This document shows positions 18,550 to 28,166 of a stretch of DNA of 64,000 nt, one piece after another. Position 1 is the first letter of the stretch. The number at the start of each line of letters is the position of its first letter. This DNA is from Candidatus Obscuribacterales bacterium (lineage in GTDB: Bacteria; Cyanobacteriota; Vampirovibrionia; Obscuribacterales; Obscuribacteraceae). Below the pieces are notes generated by a model, which had not been told where the DNA came from, made no database searches, and saw nothing but the letters and a program-made list of their open reading frames with translations. The DNA lies in assembly GCA_020054205.1 (NCBI GenBank), contig JAGVLS010000004.1, forward strand, positions 62,001 through 126,000, read 5' to 3'. Position numbers and translations under genes: made by a program.

Positions 18550-19782
18550 ATGGTGGCAAATACAGCAACAAAAATTTCAGATCCCTTACTTAATATTACA
18601 GATGACTTTTTGCGGGATCCTTATAAATACTATAAGCAACTGAGAGACGCTGATCCTATTTATTGGAGTGAAGAAGGAGATTACTGGTTGGTGACTGGGT
18701 ATGAAGAAGCTGATTTGATGCTTCGTGATTTGCGTTTTGGTAAAACTCATCATTTATTAGGACGTGGTTCTTTTTTAAGTAGCATGGCTGCTGGTTTGGT
18801 TTCTAGACTTTTACCTAGATCGCAAAGCATGCTCAATATGAATCCGCCTGACCATACACGCATACGTTCTTTGGTAAACAAAACATTTACTCCAAAAATG
18901 ATTGAGCAAATGCGTGTTCATATCCAAGAAATAACTGATAATTTAATTGATAAAATTCAAAATAAGAAGCAAGTTGATCTGGTAGCTGAGTTTGCTTTTC
19001 CGTTGCCAGTAAATGTTATCGCTGAAATGTTGGGTGTGCCCGCAAAAGATCAAGAACAATTTAAACATTGGTCACGTAATTTGGCAGCGGTACTTGAGCC
19101 TACAACTAATTTAGCTAATTTATTTAGAGCGGTTAAAGCTCGACAAGAATTTATAAATTATTTGCGTCCATTAATTGAAATGAGAAGGAAAGAACCTAAA
19201 GATGATTTGATAAGTTCTTTAGTGCAAGTGGAAGAACAAGGCGATAAATTAAGCGAAACAGAAATGTTCACTAATATTATGTTGCTTTTGGCAGCTGGAC
19301 ATGAAACTACCGTCAATTTAATTAGCAATTCTATGCTTGCTCTTTTAACCAATCCAGATCAATATGATTTGTTGAAGAGCAAACCTGATCTTATTGGGAG
19401 TGCTGTTGAAGAATTTTTACGCTTTGATGGACCAGTACAAGCAGTAAGGCGCATTGCTATGGAAGATATAATACTTAACGATAAAACTATCAAAACCGGA
19501 CAAAATCTAATGGTATTAGTTGGGGCAGCAGATCGTGATCCAAAACGTTTTGCAGATCCAGATAAACTTGATATAACGCGCACCAATAATAAACATCTTG
19601 CTTTTGGTTTTGGTATTCATCATTGTGTTGGTTATGCTTTAGCAACAGCGGAAGGACAAATTGCTGTAGATACATTACTTAAACGTCTGCCAAATATGAA
19701 ATTAGCAATGGATACAAAAGATTTGAGATGGAAAAGACCATTTTCGTTGCGTGGACCGCAAACATTGATGGTAAGTTTTTAA
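18550..19782 (+). CDS. Cytochrome P450
   Basis: A soluble bacterial P450 of 410 residues with all landmarks: the I-helix A-A-G-H-E-T-T (248-254), the K-helix E-x-x-R (Glu288, Arg291), and the haem loop F-G-F-G-I-H-H-C-V-G with Cys359 as thiolate ligand. N-P-P-D-H-T-R-I-R before helix C is typical of CYP107-type bacterial enzymes. It is a monooxygenase of unknown substrate and no ferredoxin partner lies nearby. It runs 19 bases after xpt and ends 1 base before the convergent aspartic protease gene. Confidence 0.92.
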   Translation: MVANTATKISDPLLNITDDFLRDPYKYYKQLRDADPIYWSEEGDYWLVTGYEEADLMLRDLRFGKTHHLLGRGSFLSSMAAGLVSRLLPRSQSMLNMNPPDHTRIRSLVNKTFTPKMIEQMRVHIQEITDNLIDKIQNKKQVDLVAEFAFPLPVNVIAEMLGVPAKDQEQFKHWSRNLAAVLEPTTNLANLFRAVKARQEFINYLRPLIEMRRKEPKDDLISSLVQVEEQGDKLSETEMFTNIMLLLAAGHETTVNLISNSMLALLTNPDQYDLLKSKPDLIGSAVEEFLRFDGPVQAVRRIAMEDIILNDKTIKTGQNLMVLVGAADRDPKRFADPDKLDITRTNNKHLAFGFGIHHCVGYALATAEGQIAVDTLLKRLPNMKLAMDTKDLRWKRPFSLRGPQTLMVSF

Positions 19783-19783
19783 A

Positions 19784-21070
19784 TTATTGTTGTTGCGAAA
19801 ATAAAATCAGCTTATGTTCATTGTCAATTGTATAGCGCCAATTGCCAAAAAAAGTTTGTCCTAATAACGGATGAGTCATTCGCGATTCCTCTACGACTGA
19901 GATTTCAAAGTCTTTTTGGGTAATTGGTCCTATTCGCAATAATGGAATTGTGAATGCCCAGCTTCTTGTTGTACCACCTACACCACGAGATCTTCCTTCT
20001 CTGGCGTCATCAGGAATTGTAATGCCTAGTTCTTTTATTTGTTGCATTGTAAAAACAGTATTTGATGCGCCAGTATCAAAATAAACTGGATATTTTCGTC
20101 CATTTATTTCAGCGGTCATTATTATATGATTGCCTTCTCTTTCAAAAGGTACGCCTGAGCCAGAGCTAGAAAATTTAACGCCACTTGTACTTTGTGGAAC
20201 TTCACTGTGTGAGCTACTCTTTTTAGTAAAGCGAATTACATTATTGCGATTATCAATTTCAAAATTGAAATCCCTCAAAAAACTTTGTCCGAGTAAAGGC
20301 TCATCAGAAAATTTCTCAGCTACATGCACAGGAAAGTTACGGCGATAAATAGAGCCTAATTGTACATCAGCCAATATATCCCAGCCTTTGATCAGTTCCG
20401 TTGAACCTACTCCTCCACTCATTGAATTTGCTTGTCCACGCGGCAAAGGAATACCTAATTGTTGAAAATGTTGAACGCTAAAACCAACACCATATGCCCC
20501 GGTATCAAATACCATATTTATAGGTTTACCGTTAACTTTAACTTCCACGAGAATACTTTGCCGATCGCGTATAAATGGTACTTGGCATGAATTGGGTAGT
20601 GAATCAAGATCGGCTGTACTTCCCCAGCGAGATACAGCTGGTACATTACGTATTGAAGCGGATGTTGAAGTCATAGTAGTTCTATTCATATCACTATTAG
20701 CATTGCCAATTACTTTTCTTGCGTATTGTGCTTCTAATGATTTGGGAAAACATTGAATAATTGTGGAAAAGCCATTGCGGGCTGCATTTTGGTTGCCTAA
20801 ATGTTGACAACAGAGGGAGGCATAATATAATGCGCTAGCGCTCGGTGCGTTGCGTAAACTTTGTGAAAAATACATAGCTGCATTTTTATATTGCGCTTTG
20901 TTATAAAGGGCAACTCCTTGATCATAATATGAATCGGCATAGCCGTTAGGACATAAACTAAAAGCTATACTACAGGCAAATATTGAAGAAAATATTGCTG
21001 ATTTGACAATACGATGAGCTTTATAACTTAAATAATGAACTTTGTGGTAAGTGTCTTTGTGCATGAACAT
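19784..21070 (-). CDS. Secreted TPR protein with two retropepsin-like aspartic protease domains
   Basis: A signal-anchor (IVKSAIFSSIFACSIAFSL) is followed by two TPR-like helices (YYDQGVALYNKAQYKNAAMYF) and two tandem retroviral-type protease halves. Each has the catalytic motif: M-V-F-D-T-G-A-Y-G and V-Y-F-D-T-G-A-S-N. Each is followed by a G-G-V-G and a G-Q-x-F-x-x-F/N-W segment. The two halves could form an intramolecular active dimer, unlike single-domain gag-asp proteases. It acts outside the cytoplasm; the substrate is unknown. The start lies inside the end of the upstream gene, a 50-base overlap, which suggests coupled translation. Confidence 0.8.
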   Translation of the reverse strand: MFMHKDTYHKVHYLSYKAHRIVKSAIFSSIFACSIAFSLCPNGYADSYYDQGVALYNKAQYKNAAMYFSQSLRNAPSASALYYASLCCQHLGNQNAARNGFSTIIQCFPKSLEAQYARKVIGNANSDMNRTTMTSTSASIRNVPAVSRWGSTADLDSLPNSCQVPFIRDRQSILVEVKVNGKPINMVFDTGAYGVGFSVQHFQQLGIPLPRGQANSMSGGVGSTELIKGWDILADVQLGSIYRRNFPVHVAEKFSDEPLLGQSFLRDFNFEIDNRNNVIRFTKKSSSHSEVPQSTSGVKFSSSGSGVPFEREGNHIIMTAEINGRKYPVYFDTGASNTVFTMQQIKELGITIPDDAREGRSRGVGGTTRSWAFTIPLLRIGPITQKDFEISVVEESRMTHPLLGQTFFGNWRYTIDNEHKLILFSQQQ

Positions 21071-21707
21071 TCAAAGCATTTGTATTATTTTCACGAGCAT
21101 CTACACGAGCATCTAATTGATTAAGAACTGCTACTAATAAATCATACACTGACTTAAGATGATCAAAGTCATCAATTAATGTTTCTTGTGTATAAATAAG
21201 AACATTATGGTCTTTCGGAACTTTCCATTCAGATAAAAAGATGGAAGCATCACTTAAAATTCTTAATTGTAGTGATGGTTGAAGCATAATTAAATCTCGC
21301 AATGCCTGATCGCTAAATAGATCCAATACTTTAGCTTTGTCATTACCTTGCACGATAAATTTATGATCAAATTCATCGTCTCCAATTTGATAGTCTTGCA
21401 TACCAAATAATTTACCGAAATGATCTAGCCATTTTTCTGTATGAATGGCAAAAACAAAATTATCTTTTGCTCGGTAGGCAGCAGTAAATGTTGTTCCTGT
21501 ATGAATGCCTTTGCCTTTATGAATATTAGGATTAATAGTAATTGTCCAGGGCTTATTGCCAACTGGCACATGCATACTTTTAATTATTGATTTAGACTGA
21601 GACTCTTCTATAGATAATTCTGCTTGCATTTCATCTGCAAAATCTCGCCAGACGTAGTCCCAACCATAAATTTTTGTATGCATTTTCATTGCTTCTGTCT
21701 CCGGCAT
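21021..21707 (-). CDS. Cytosolic protein of unknown function (228 aa)
   Basis: No signal peptide or membrane segment is visible. The middle part, Y-R-A-K-D-N-F-V-F-A-I-H-T-E-K, followed by D-D-E-F-D-H-K-F-I-V-Q-G-N-D and a segment of alternating Leu, vaguely recalls DUF3137-like proteins, but that is weak. The C-terminus is a helical Asp/Leu/Val stretch (VYDLLVAVLNQLDARVDARE) that may dimerise. It is the first gene of a two-gene minus-strand unit with the aspartic protease. Confidence 0.6.
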   Translation of the reverse strand: MPETEAMKMHTKIYGWDYVWRDFADEMQAELSIEESQSKSIIKSMHVPVGNKPWTITINPNIHKGKGIHTGTTFTAAYRAKDNFVFAIHTEKWLDHFGKLFGMQDYQIGDDEFDHKFIVQGNDKAKVLDLFSDQALRDLIMLQPSLQLRILSDASIFLSEWKVPKDHNVLIYTQETLIDDFDHLKSVYDLLVAVLNQLDARVDARENNTNALNVHAQRHLPQSSLFKL

Positions 21708-21773
21708 TACAGGCTATTGAAGAAACTTATTTAAACATTTTTGTAAGCTATAAGCTAGATGTAAGAATAAATA

Positions 21774-21792
21774 ATTGAACTTTCTTTTCAAT
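21774..21792 (-). terminator. Weak hairpin after the efflux operon
   Basis: Downstream of the adaptor gene the minus strand has a 6-bp stem (ATTGAA/TTCAAT, 7-base loop) followed by TATTTATT. The stem is short and AT-rich, so this is only a possible terminator. Confidence 0.25.
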
Positions 21793-21820
21793 AAGAATAT
21801 TTGTATTTTTTAACTTATAT

Positions 21821-23143
21821 TTAAGGCTCAGTAATCTTAACGGGTTCAACTGGTTCGCCTTCTAATAAATCATCGCTGGGACTTATTACTACCACATCGT
21901 TTGCAGCTAATCCAGTTTTAATTTCTACATCATTACCAAAATCTCTACCAATATCTATTGCCTGGTAATGGGCTTTGTTATCTTTTATTATTACTACATA
22001 TTGCCCATCTGATTTTGTCACAATCGTTGTTCCGGGAACTTGAATGCAAGGATAATCACGCAGTCCTGTGATTTTTACTTGTGCATACATTCCAGGTAAT
22101 AATACCTCATCTTTATTTTTTATATGAATTTCAGTTTGTAATGTACGTGAGTTAGGATCAAGAGCGCCAGATACATTTGTAATAATGCCAGGAAAAACTT
22201 GATCTGGAAATTCTGGTACTAAAATGTCTGCTTGCATGCCAGCTTTTAAATAACGAGCGAATCTCTGAGGAACACTTACATAAATTCTAAGAACATCAAT
22301 TTTAGCCATTTGAAATAATTCTAAATTGGAGGTGCTACTACCAGCTGTTATTAATGCACCAGGATCTACTTTTCTTTCAGTTATGACACCATCAAAAGGT
22401 GCTGTCACATTTTGAAAGCCTTGCTGTGCTTGGTATTTTTTGACATTTGCTTCCCTTGCCACAACTGTTGCTTTTGCTACTTTAACTTGATATTGTGCTG
22501 CTACTACTTTAGCTTCTAATGCTTTTTCATTGGCTTGGCTTGCTGCTAGTTCAGCTGTTTGTGCTTCCAGTGCTCTTACTTTTTCATCTCTACTTTGTTC
22601 GCTTACTGCTCCACGCGTGCACATACTTTGCCAGCGCTTAGCAGTTACTGTTGCATAATTTAAATTGGCTTTTGTTTTTTCAACATCAGCTTCAGCACTA
22701 ATCTGTTGAGCTATAGCTTCTTTTAAATCTGCTTGTGCCTTTTGCAATCCTGCTCTTGCTTCTGCTAAATCTGCTTTTGATTGATTTAATTGCTCATCTA
22801 TTTCGGGAGTAGCAATTACAGCTAATAATTGCCCTGCTTTAACACGATCACCAATATCAACCATTCGTTTGGTTAAATAGCCGTCTACGCGAGCAAATAA
22901 AGTGGCATACTGAATTGCACTTATATTTCCCGGTAATACCATTGATTCGGTTGTTGGTGCTGGTTTTGCATTGACTACATGTACAACTGGAATAGCCCCT
23001 GTTGTTTCTTCATGCATTTTTTTTAGCTCGATAATTTGTCCAATTTTTGGAATTAAACCAATAATAAATAGAACCACTAAAATGCCAATAATTATTATTA
23101 CTGGTTTAGCTAGATGTTTTTTGCTTGAGCTGTCAATCTGCAT
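21821..23143 (-). CDS. RND efflux periplasmic adaptor (HlyD/MFP family)
   Basis: One N-terminal membrane anchor (VIIIIGILVVLFIIGLI) is followed by a lipoyl half-motif (LFARVDGYLTKRMVDIGDRVKAGQLLAVI), a long Ala/Gln/Glu-rich coiled-coil hairpin (about residues 115-240), the second lipoyl half (V-T-A-P-F-D-G-V-I-T-E-R-K-V-D-P-G-A-L-I), then beta-barrel and membrane-proximal domains (L-L-P-G-M-Y-A-Q-V). It bridges the inner-membrane pump to the outer channel. The gene follows the pump with 3 bases between and is certainly co-transcribed. Substrate cannot be inferred. Confidence 0.92.
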   Translation of the reverse strand: MQIDSSSKKHLAKPVIIIIGILVVLFIIGLIPKIGQIIELKKMHEETTGAIPVVHVVNAKPAPTTESMVLPGNISAIQYATLFARVDGYLTKRMVDIGDRVKAGQLLAVIATPEIDEQLNQSKADLAEARAGLQKAQADLKEAIAQQISAEADVEKTKANLNYATVTAKRWQSMCTRGAVSEQSRDEKVRALEAQTAELAASQANEKALEAKVVAAQYQVKVAKATVVAREANVKKYQAQQGFQNVTAPFDGVITERKVDPGALITAGSSTSNLELFQMAKIDVLRIYVSVPQRFARYLKAGMQADILVPEFPDQVFPGIITNVSGALDPNSRTLQTEIHIKNKDEVLLPGMYAQVKITGLRDYPCIQVPGTTIVTKSDGQYVVIIKDNKAHYQAIDIGRDFGNDVEIKTGLAANDVVVISPSDDLLEGEPVEPVKITEP

Positions 23144-23146
23144 AAT

Positions 23147-26100
23147 TTAATTTGGCATGTCCTCTATGTTTTGGGTAAGACTTGGTTTGAATTTTTCTCT
23201 AAAGAGGCTAAATATTATTGGTACAAATATAAGTGTGGAAAATGTAGCTACTGTTAGTCCACCAATTACAGCTCTGCCAATAGGAGCATTTTGTGAACCA
23301 CCTTGTCCACTGCCAATGGCCATCGGTAACATACCGATAATCATTGCCGTTGCTGTCATAACCACTGGTCTAAATCTTTGAAAGCCAGCAGCCAACGCTG
23401 ATTCAATTGCATTTTTCCCTTCGTGCAATTGTTCTTTGGCAAAATTTACCATTAAAATACTGTTTGCTGAAGCTACACCAATAGTCATTATTGTTCCCAT
23501 TAAAGCAGGAATGGAAAATGTTGTTTGTGTAATAAAAAGACTCCAAAGAATACCTGAGAAGGCTCCTGGAATTGCCATCAATATAATTATTGGATCTGAC
23601 CAAGACTGGAAATTTATAACCAATAATAAATAAACTAATACAAGAGCAAAAACCAATCCACCTAAAAGTCCGGCAAAGGCAGAATTCATGCTCATCACTT
23701 GTCCTCCCATATTCATAAATGAGCCGCGAGGTAATTTGTTTTTATATTCTGAAAGAATTTTGGAGATATCGCCTGAAACGCCTCCTAAATCTCTTTCTTG
23801 GCAGCTAGCATATATATTGAAGGCTGGCTGTACATTGTAATGATTAACAACTTGGGGAGTAATACCACGACTTAAAGAAGCTAAATTTGCTAAAAGTTGT
23901 GGTTGTAATAACTGAACAGCATCTTTCGGTTGAGAAGCAGTAATTGATGTAACTATCAAATCATCAATTGAACCTATTTTATATTGAGGTGTCTGCGTTG
24001 CTAAATTGTAATTTACGCCATTTACTCTATTGAGCCAAAAATTAGGTGAAACTTGAAAACTTGAGCTCAATGAAACTAATACAGAATTAGAAATATCTTT
24101 TTGAGTGATACCTAATTGATTGGCTCTTGTACGATCAACTTCGATATTTATTTGTGGTGCATCCACTACTTGATGTACACAAACATCTACAGCCCCTGGT
24201 ACTTTTTCTACTTTTCTTTTTATTTCTTGGGCTATACGGTAATTATCTTTTCTGTCAAAACCAGTTAGGCGTATATCAATCGGTGCAGGAAGCCCAGCAT
24301 TAAGTATTTGAGTGACTATATCAGCTGGTTGAAAATAAAAAGTACATTCTGGAAAATCGTAAGTAAGTAATTTTCTAACTTGTTTTTGATAATAAGCAGT
24401 TGAATGGCTTTTATGTTCCGACAGCGAAATTAGTATTTCACCATCAGCTTCACTAATGGTTTGACTGTCTGAAAATGCATAATTTATGCCATTTACTGGC
24501 ATGCCTATATTATCTGTAATAATCTCAATCTCGTTTTTGGGAATAATTTTTCTAATTGCATTTTCAATTCCGCTAAATAAGCGCTCGGTTTGTTCAATAC
24601 GTGTACCTGGTTTTGCTAGCACATGTAACCTTAGCTGTCCTGCATCAATAGTTGGGAAAAAATCCTGTCCAATAAAAGGCAATAAACAAAAAGACAATGC
24701 ATAAAAGCCTATAAAAACTATTACTGCTGTTTTTCGGTGGCGCAAAGCTAGCTCTAAAATGTTGTGATAATAATTGCGGAAATTATCAAATTGTTTATCA
24801 ATAAATTTGTGAATAGAGGTGAACAGACCTTCTTTTGAAGAATGTTCTTCATTTTTTTTATTGTCAGGGTTACCTACATGTTCTTCACTGACTAAAAGGG
24901 CTTTAGACATTAGAGGAACAATTGTTCGAGATAATCCGTAAGATGCAAGCATGGCAAATATTACCGCCATTCCTAAAGGTACAAATAATGAACGGGCTGG
25001 TTCAGTCAAGAAAACTACTGGAATAAACACAATACATATGGCTAAAGTAGAAACTAAAGCAGGTAAGGCTACTTGGTCGGCTCCATCTAAAATAGCCTTT
25101 ACGATTGGTTTTCCCATATCCATATTGCGATGGACATTTTCTACTTCAACGGTTGCATCATCTACCAACATACCGATAGCTAAAGCCAGTCCACCTAATG
25201 TCATTGAATTTATAGTCTGCCCAGTTATATGTAAACCAATAATTGAACATAATATGGCAAGTGGGATGGATGTAATAACAATTAGCGTGCTACGCCAACT
25301 ACCAAGCAATGCTAGCATCATTAAACCAGTGAGCCCGGCAGCGGTTACTGCTTCTCTTGCTACTTCAAACACGCATTCTCTGACAAATGTAGATTGGTCT
25401 GTAAGTATTGTTAATATACATGCTGGTGGCACAATTGCTTGTATATGTGGCAAAGCGTCTTTAATAGCGTTGACTACAGCAAGTGTCGAAGCAGAGCCGT
25501 TTTTTAAAATGTTGAATATAACTGCTCGGCGACCATCTTGATTTACTATATTGAGTTGTGGTTGATAACCATCATGGACAAAAGCAACATCACGGACATA
25601 TACGACTGCATTTTTTACTGACTTAATTGGTATGCTGTTAAGCATATCTATAACTTTAGGTATATTGTTTAAAGTAATAATATATTCGTAAGGACCCATT
25701 TTAGCTGTGCCACTGGGAGCGATAACATTTTGTGCATTTATCGCTTGCACTACGTCATAAGCTGATAATCCTGTTGCTACTAATGCATTTGGATTAAGAT
25801 CAACTATTACTTGCTTGTATTTTCCTCCATAAGGAAAAGGAATAGTAGCGCCTTGTATTGTGGCTAATTGATTTCTCACAAAATTATTAGCAATATCAAA
25901 TAAATCTGCTTCACTTAAAGTCTTACTGCCAATACCAAGTTGCAACACTGGTACATCTGTAGCGCTTGATACGGTAACTGTTGGTGGTGTCATATTTGGC
26001 GGTAATTGTTTTAACAGAGCATTTCCTACTGATGTCACCATGCCGACTGCTTGAGCTATGTTGCTACCTTGGTGCAAATATATTTTTATAATGCTCATGC

Positions 26101-26362
26101 CACTCAATGACATAGATTCCATGTGTTCGATACCGCTTACTGTGGAAGTAAAGGCTTTTTCACTAACTGTTGTAATAAGATTTTCTACATCAGATGGAGC
26201 CATGCCTGTATATGTCCAAACGCAGCTAACTATAGGTACATCTATAGTTGGAAATATATCTACTGCCATTTGTTTGATTGAAACTACGCCAAATAATGCA
26301 ATGGCTAATGCCATAACAATGAATGTGTGCGGGCGACGAAGCGCTTGTTCAACGATCCACAT
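23147..26362 (-). CDS. RND efflux pump, AcrB/HAE type
   Basis: A full-length RND transporter (1071 aa) with the two-fold repeat: N-terminal helix, porter loop (D-I-F-P-T-I-D-V-P-I-V), TM4 with G-M-L-V-D-D-A-T-V-E-V-E-N, which carries the two proton-relay Asp, and the second-half G-Q-D-F-F-P-x-x-D-A-G-Q. In TM10, G-V-A-S-A-N-S-I-L-M-V-N has Asn where AcrB has the relay Lys, a known variation in the family. It exports substrates by proton antiport with the adaptor next to it. The TolC-like gene is divergent, so a shared control region at 26363-26467 can set both arms. Confidence 0.93.
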   Translation of the reverse strand: MWIVEQALRRPHTFIVMALAIALFGVVSIKQMAVDIFPTIDVPIVSCVWTYTGMAPSDVENLITTVSEKAFTSTVSGIEHMESMSLSGMSIIKIYLHQGSNIAQAVGMVTSVGNALLKQLPPNMTPPTVTVSSATDVPVLQLGIGSKTLSEADLFDIANNFVRNQLATIQGATIPFPYGGKYKQVIVDLNPNALVATGLSAYDVVQAINAQNVIAPSGTAKMGPYEYIITLNNIPKVIDMLNSIPIKSVKNAVVYVRDVAFVHDGYQPQLNIVNQDGRRAVIFNILKNGSASTLAVVNAIKDALPHIQAIVPPACILTILTDQSTFVRECVFEVAREAVTAAGLTGLMMLALLGSWRSTLIVITSIPLAILCSIIGLHITGQTINSMTLGGLALAIGMLVDDATVEVENVHRNMDMGKPIVKAILDGADQVALPALVSTLAICIVFIPVVFLTEPARSLFVPLGMAVIFAMLASYGLSRTIVPLMSKALLVSEEHVGNPDNKKNEEHSSKEGLFTSIHKFIDKQFDNFRNYYHNILELALRHRKTAVIVFIGFYALSFCLLPFIGQDFFPTIDAGQLRLHVLAKPGTRIEQTERLFSGIENAIRKIIPKNEIEIITDNIGMPVNGINYAFSDSQTISEADGEILISLSEHKSHSTAYYQKQVRKLLTYDFPECTFYFQPADIVTQILNAGLPAPIDIRLTGFDRKDNYRIAQEIKRKVEKVPGAVDVCVHQVVDAPQINIEVDRTRANQLGITQKDISNSVLVSLSSSFQVSPNFWLNRVNGVNYNLATQTPQYKIGSIDDLIVTSITASQPKDAVQLLQPQLLANLASLSRGITPQVVNHYNVQPAFNIYASCQERDLGGVSGDISKILSEYKNKLPRGSFMNMGGQVMSMNSAFAGLLGGLVFALVLVYLLLVINFQSWSDPIIILMAIPGAFSGILWSLFITQTTFSIPALMGTIMTIGVASANSILMVNFAKEQLHEGKNAIESALAAGFQRFRPVVMTATAMIIGMLPMAIGSGQGGSQNAPIGRAVIGGLTVATFSTLIFVPIIFSLFREKFKPSLTQNIEDMPN

Positions 26363-26402
26363 ATAAAACTTTAATTAACCAAAACATAGGCTCACTCACC
26401 AT

Positions 26403-26431
26403 TGGGATTGTCCCAGATAATGTGCTATATA
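26403..26431 (+). promoter_or_regulatory. Palindrome and promoter between pump and TolC-like gene
   Basis: TGGGA-TTG-TCCCA at 26403-26415 overlaps a TTGGGA -35-like box, and TATATA follows at 26426-26431 (18 bp spacing). This lies between the divergent pump and channel genes and ahead of ATG 26468. A repressor at this site could control both directions. Confidence 0.35.
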
Positions 26432-26467
26432 ACAACTACTCTGTGTCGACTTAGCGGTGTAAGTAAG

Positions 26468-28156
26468 ATGACTTTTCTTTCCCGATGCTTGAAAACCCGT
26501 GTCATCATTTTATATATATCAGTACTTTTTTTAAATAGTGCAAACTTTGCAACGATAGTATTTGCACAAGACTCTTCAAGTTCTTCTTCGACGCCAACTT
26601 TAAGAGGATTGGATAAAGATGTTCAAGAAAGAGAAAAATTTGATGATCTGACACAAAAATCGCTAAGCGAAAGTAGCGCTATATTTGTTGATCCCGAACA
26701 AGTAATTGTAAAACCACCACTACTTACATCACTTATCAGATTGGATAGAAGATTATCTCCTTTGCAATTAGATGCAAACTTGGTTCAAGAAGTAAATTTA
26801 AAAGATATTTTGCAAACTGCACTTTTAAATAATTTAGCCATTAAAATTTCTGCTTCCAATATGGCTATAAGTAAATGGAATTACATAACTAGTTTAGGAA
26901 GTTTTTTGCCTGACTTGATAAATGGTATTTCGTATCAAGGAATTAAGGGACATTATGCAAGCCCTGCTGGTGCTTCACTGCCTGTAAATAGTCCATTTTT
27001 TACAGCAACAGCAGGTTTTAACTACAATCTTTTTACTGGTGGCAAAAATCTATACACGGCTCTACAAAACAAACATCAATACAAAGCTTCCCAATACGCA
27101 CTTAAAGGAATGACTAATGATGTGCTTATGGAAGCGACAAGACTATATTACCAATTAGTTTTGAATGATGTTTTACTTCAGATTAGAGTAAAAGGCACTG
27201 AAGTAGCGCAAGGTGTTGTCATTGAAAATCAAGACTTATATGACAATGGTGTTAATACTATGCTGGAAGTATTACAAGCTAAATATCAACTTTCTAAAGA
27301 ACGACAAGAATTAATTGCCCAAGAAGCTGAAAGAAGACAATCAGCAGTTCATTTAGCAGAAGCATTAAATCAAGATGGTAATACTGATTTGATGATTAAA
27401 GATAGAACAGTTAAAAAAATACGTTTGGTTGATGATAATTTGATGGCGGCAGACTTATTACAAATTTCCATTGACAATAGACCGGAATTGAAAAAATATG
27501 GTGAATTACGAATTGCAGCAAAAGATGCTGTAAAAGTTGCTCGTGCGAGTTTATTTCCTACTGTTGCTGCCCAAGGTAACGTTATCGGTACAGGCGCCAA
27601 TGTAGCTAGAGGATCAACATCCACTACTCCTTTGAGTTCATCTGGTATTGGCATTGGTGGGATTTCTTCAGCTGGTGGTTTGCCATTAGCTGGTGGTAGT
27701 GGTGGATTTACCAGGTGGGCAGAAAGAGGATTATTTACGCTTGGTGTGAATGTGCAATGGAATCTTGGTGGCATGGCACTTACAGAAATTGCACAAATTC
27801 AAGCCGCCAGAAATAATGCCAGAAGAGTAGATCTGGAGTTTCATAAGGTTTTGATTGATATATATAGAGAAGTAAGAGATACTTATCTGGAAAGTTTAAA
27901 AGCAGAAAACTTAATTGTAGAGACAACTGATGCTGTTAAATTTGCCGAAGAAGGTTTGGATATTGCTAAAATTCGTTTGGCAGAAGGCGTTGGTATCAAT
28001 ATTGATGTAATTAACGCTGAAAGAGATTATATTGCTGCGCTCATTGCTAAAGCAAAAGCAATTATTCAATATAATCTTACGCAAGCCAGATTGCTTTATG
28101 TGATGGGACGCAATAATGTTGATACTTTAACTAGTGTTGTTCCTATGAAAAAATAA
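26468..28156 (+). CDS. TolC-like outer-membrane efflux channel
   Basis: From the ATG at 26468 there is a signal peptide (cleavage after TIVFA), an N-terminal Ser-rich linker and two OEP repeats: LKDILQTALLNNLAIKISASN opens the first, LQISIDNRPELKKYGELRIAAKDAVKVARA the second, with long coiled helices between. A Gly/Ser-rich insert of about 40 residues (SSGIGIGGISSAGGLPLAGG) sits in the second repeat in place of a surface loop. It forms the outer-membrane exit duct for the divergent RND pump. The frame is open from TTG 26402, but that lies in the promoter and palindrome. Confidence 0.9.
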   Translation: MTFLSRCLKTRVIILYISVLFLNSANFATIVFAQDSSSSSSTPTLRGLDKDVQEREKFDDLTQKSLSESSAIFVDPEQVIVKPPLLTSLIRLDRRLSPLQLDANLVQEVNLKDILQTALLNNLAIKISASNMAISKWNYITSLGSFLPDLINGISYQGIKGHYASPAGASLPVNSPFFTATAGFNYNLFTGGKNLYTALQNKHQYKASQYALKGMTNDVLMEATRLYYQLVLNDVLLQIRVKGTEVAQGVVIENQDLYDNGVNTMLEVLQAKYQLSKERQELIAQEAERRQSAVHLAEALNQDGNTDLMIKDRTVKKIRLVDDNLMAADLLQISIDNRPELKKYGELRIAAKDAVKVARASLFPTVAAQGNVIGTGANVARGSTSTTPLSSSGIGIGGISSAGGLPLAGGSGGFTRWAERGLFTLGVNVQWNLGGMALTEIAQIQAARNNARRVDLEFHKVLIDIYREVRDTYLESLKAENLIVETTDAVKFAEEGLDIAKIRLAEGVGINIDVINAERDYIAALIAKAKAIIQYNLTQARLLYVMGRNNVDTLTSVVPMKK

Positions 28157-28166
28157 AGTTTTTATT

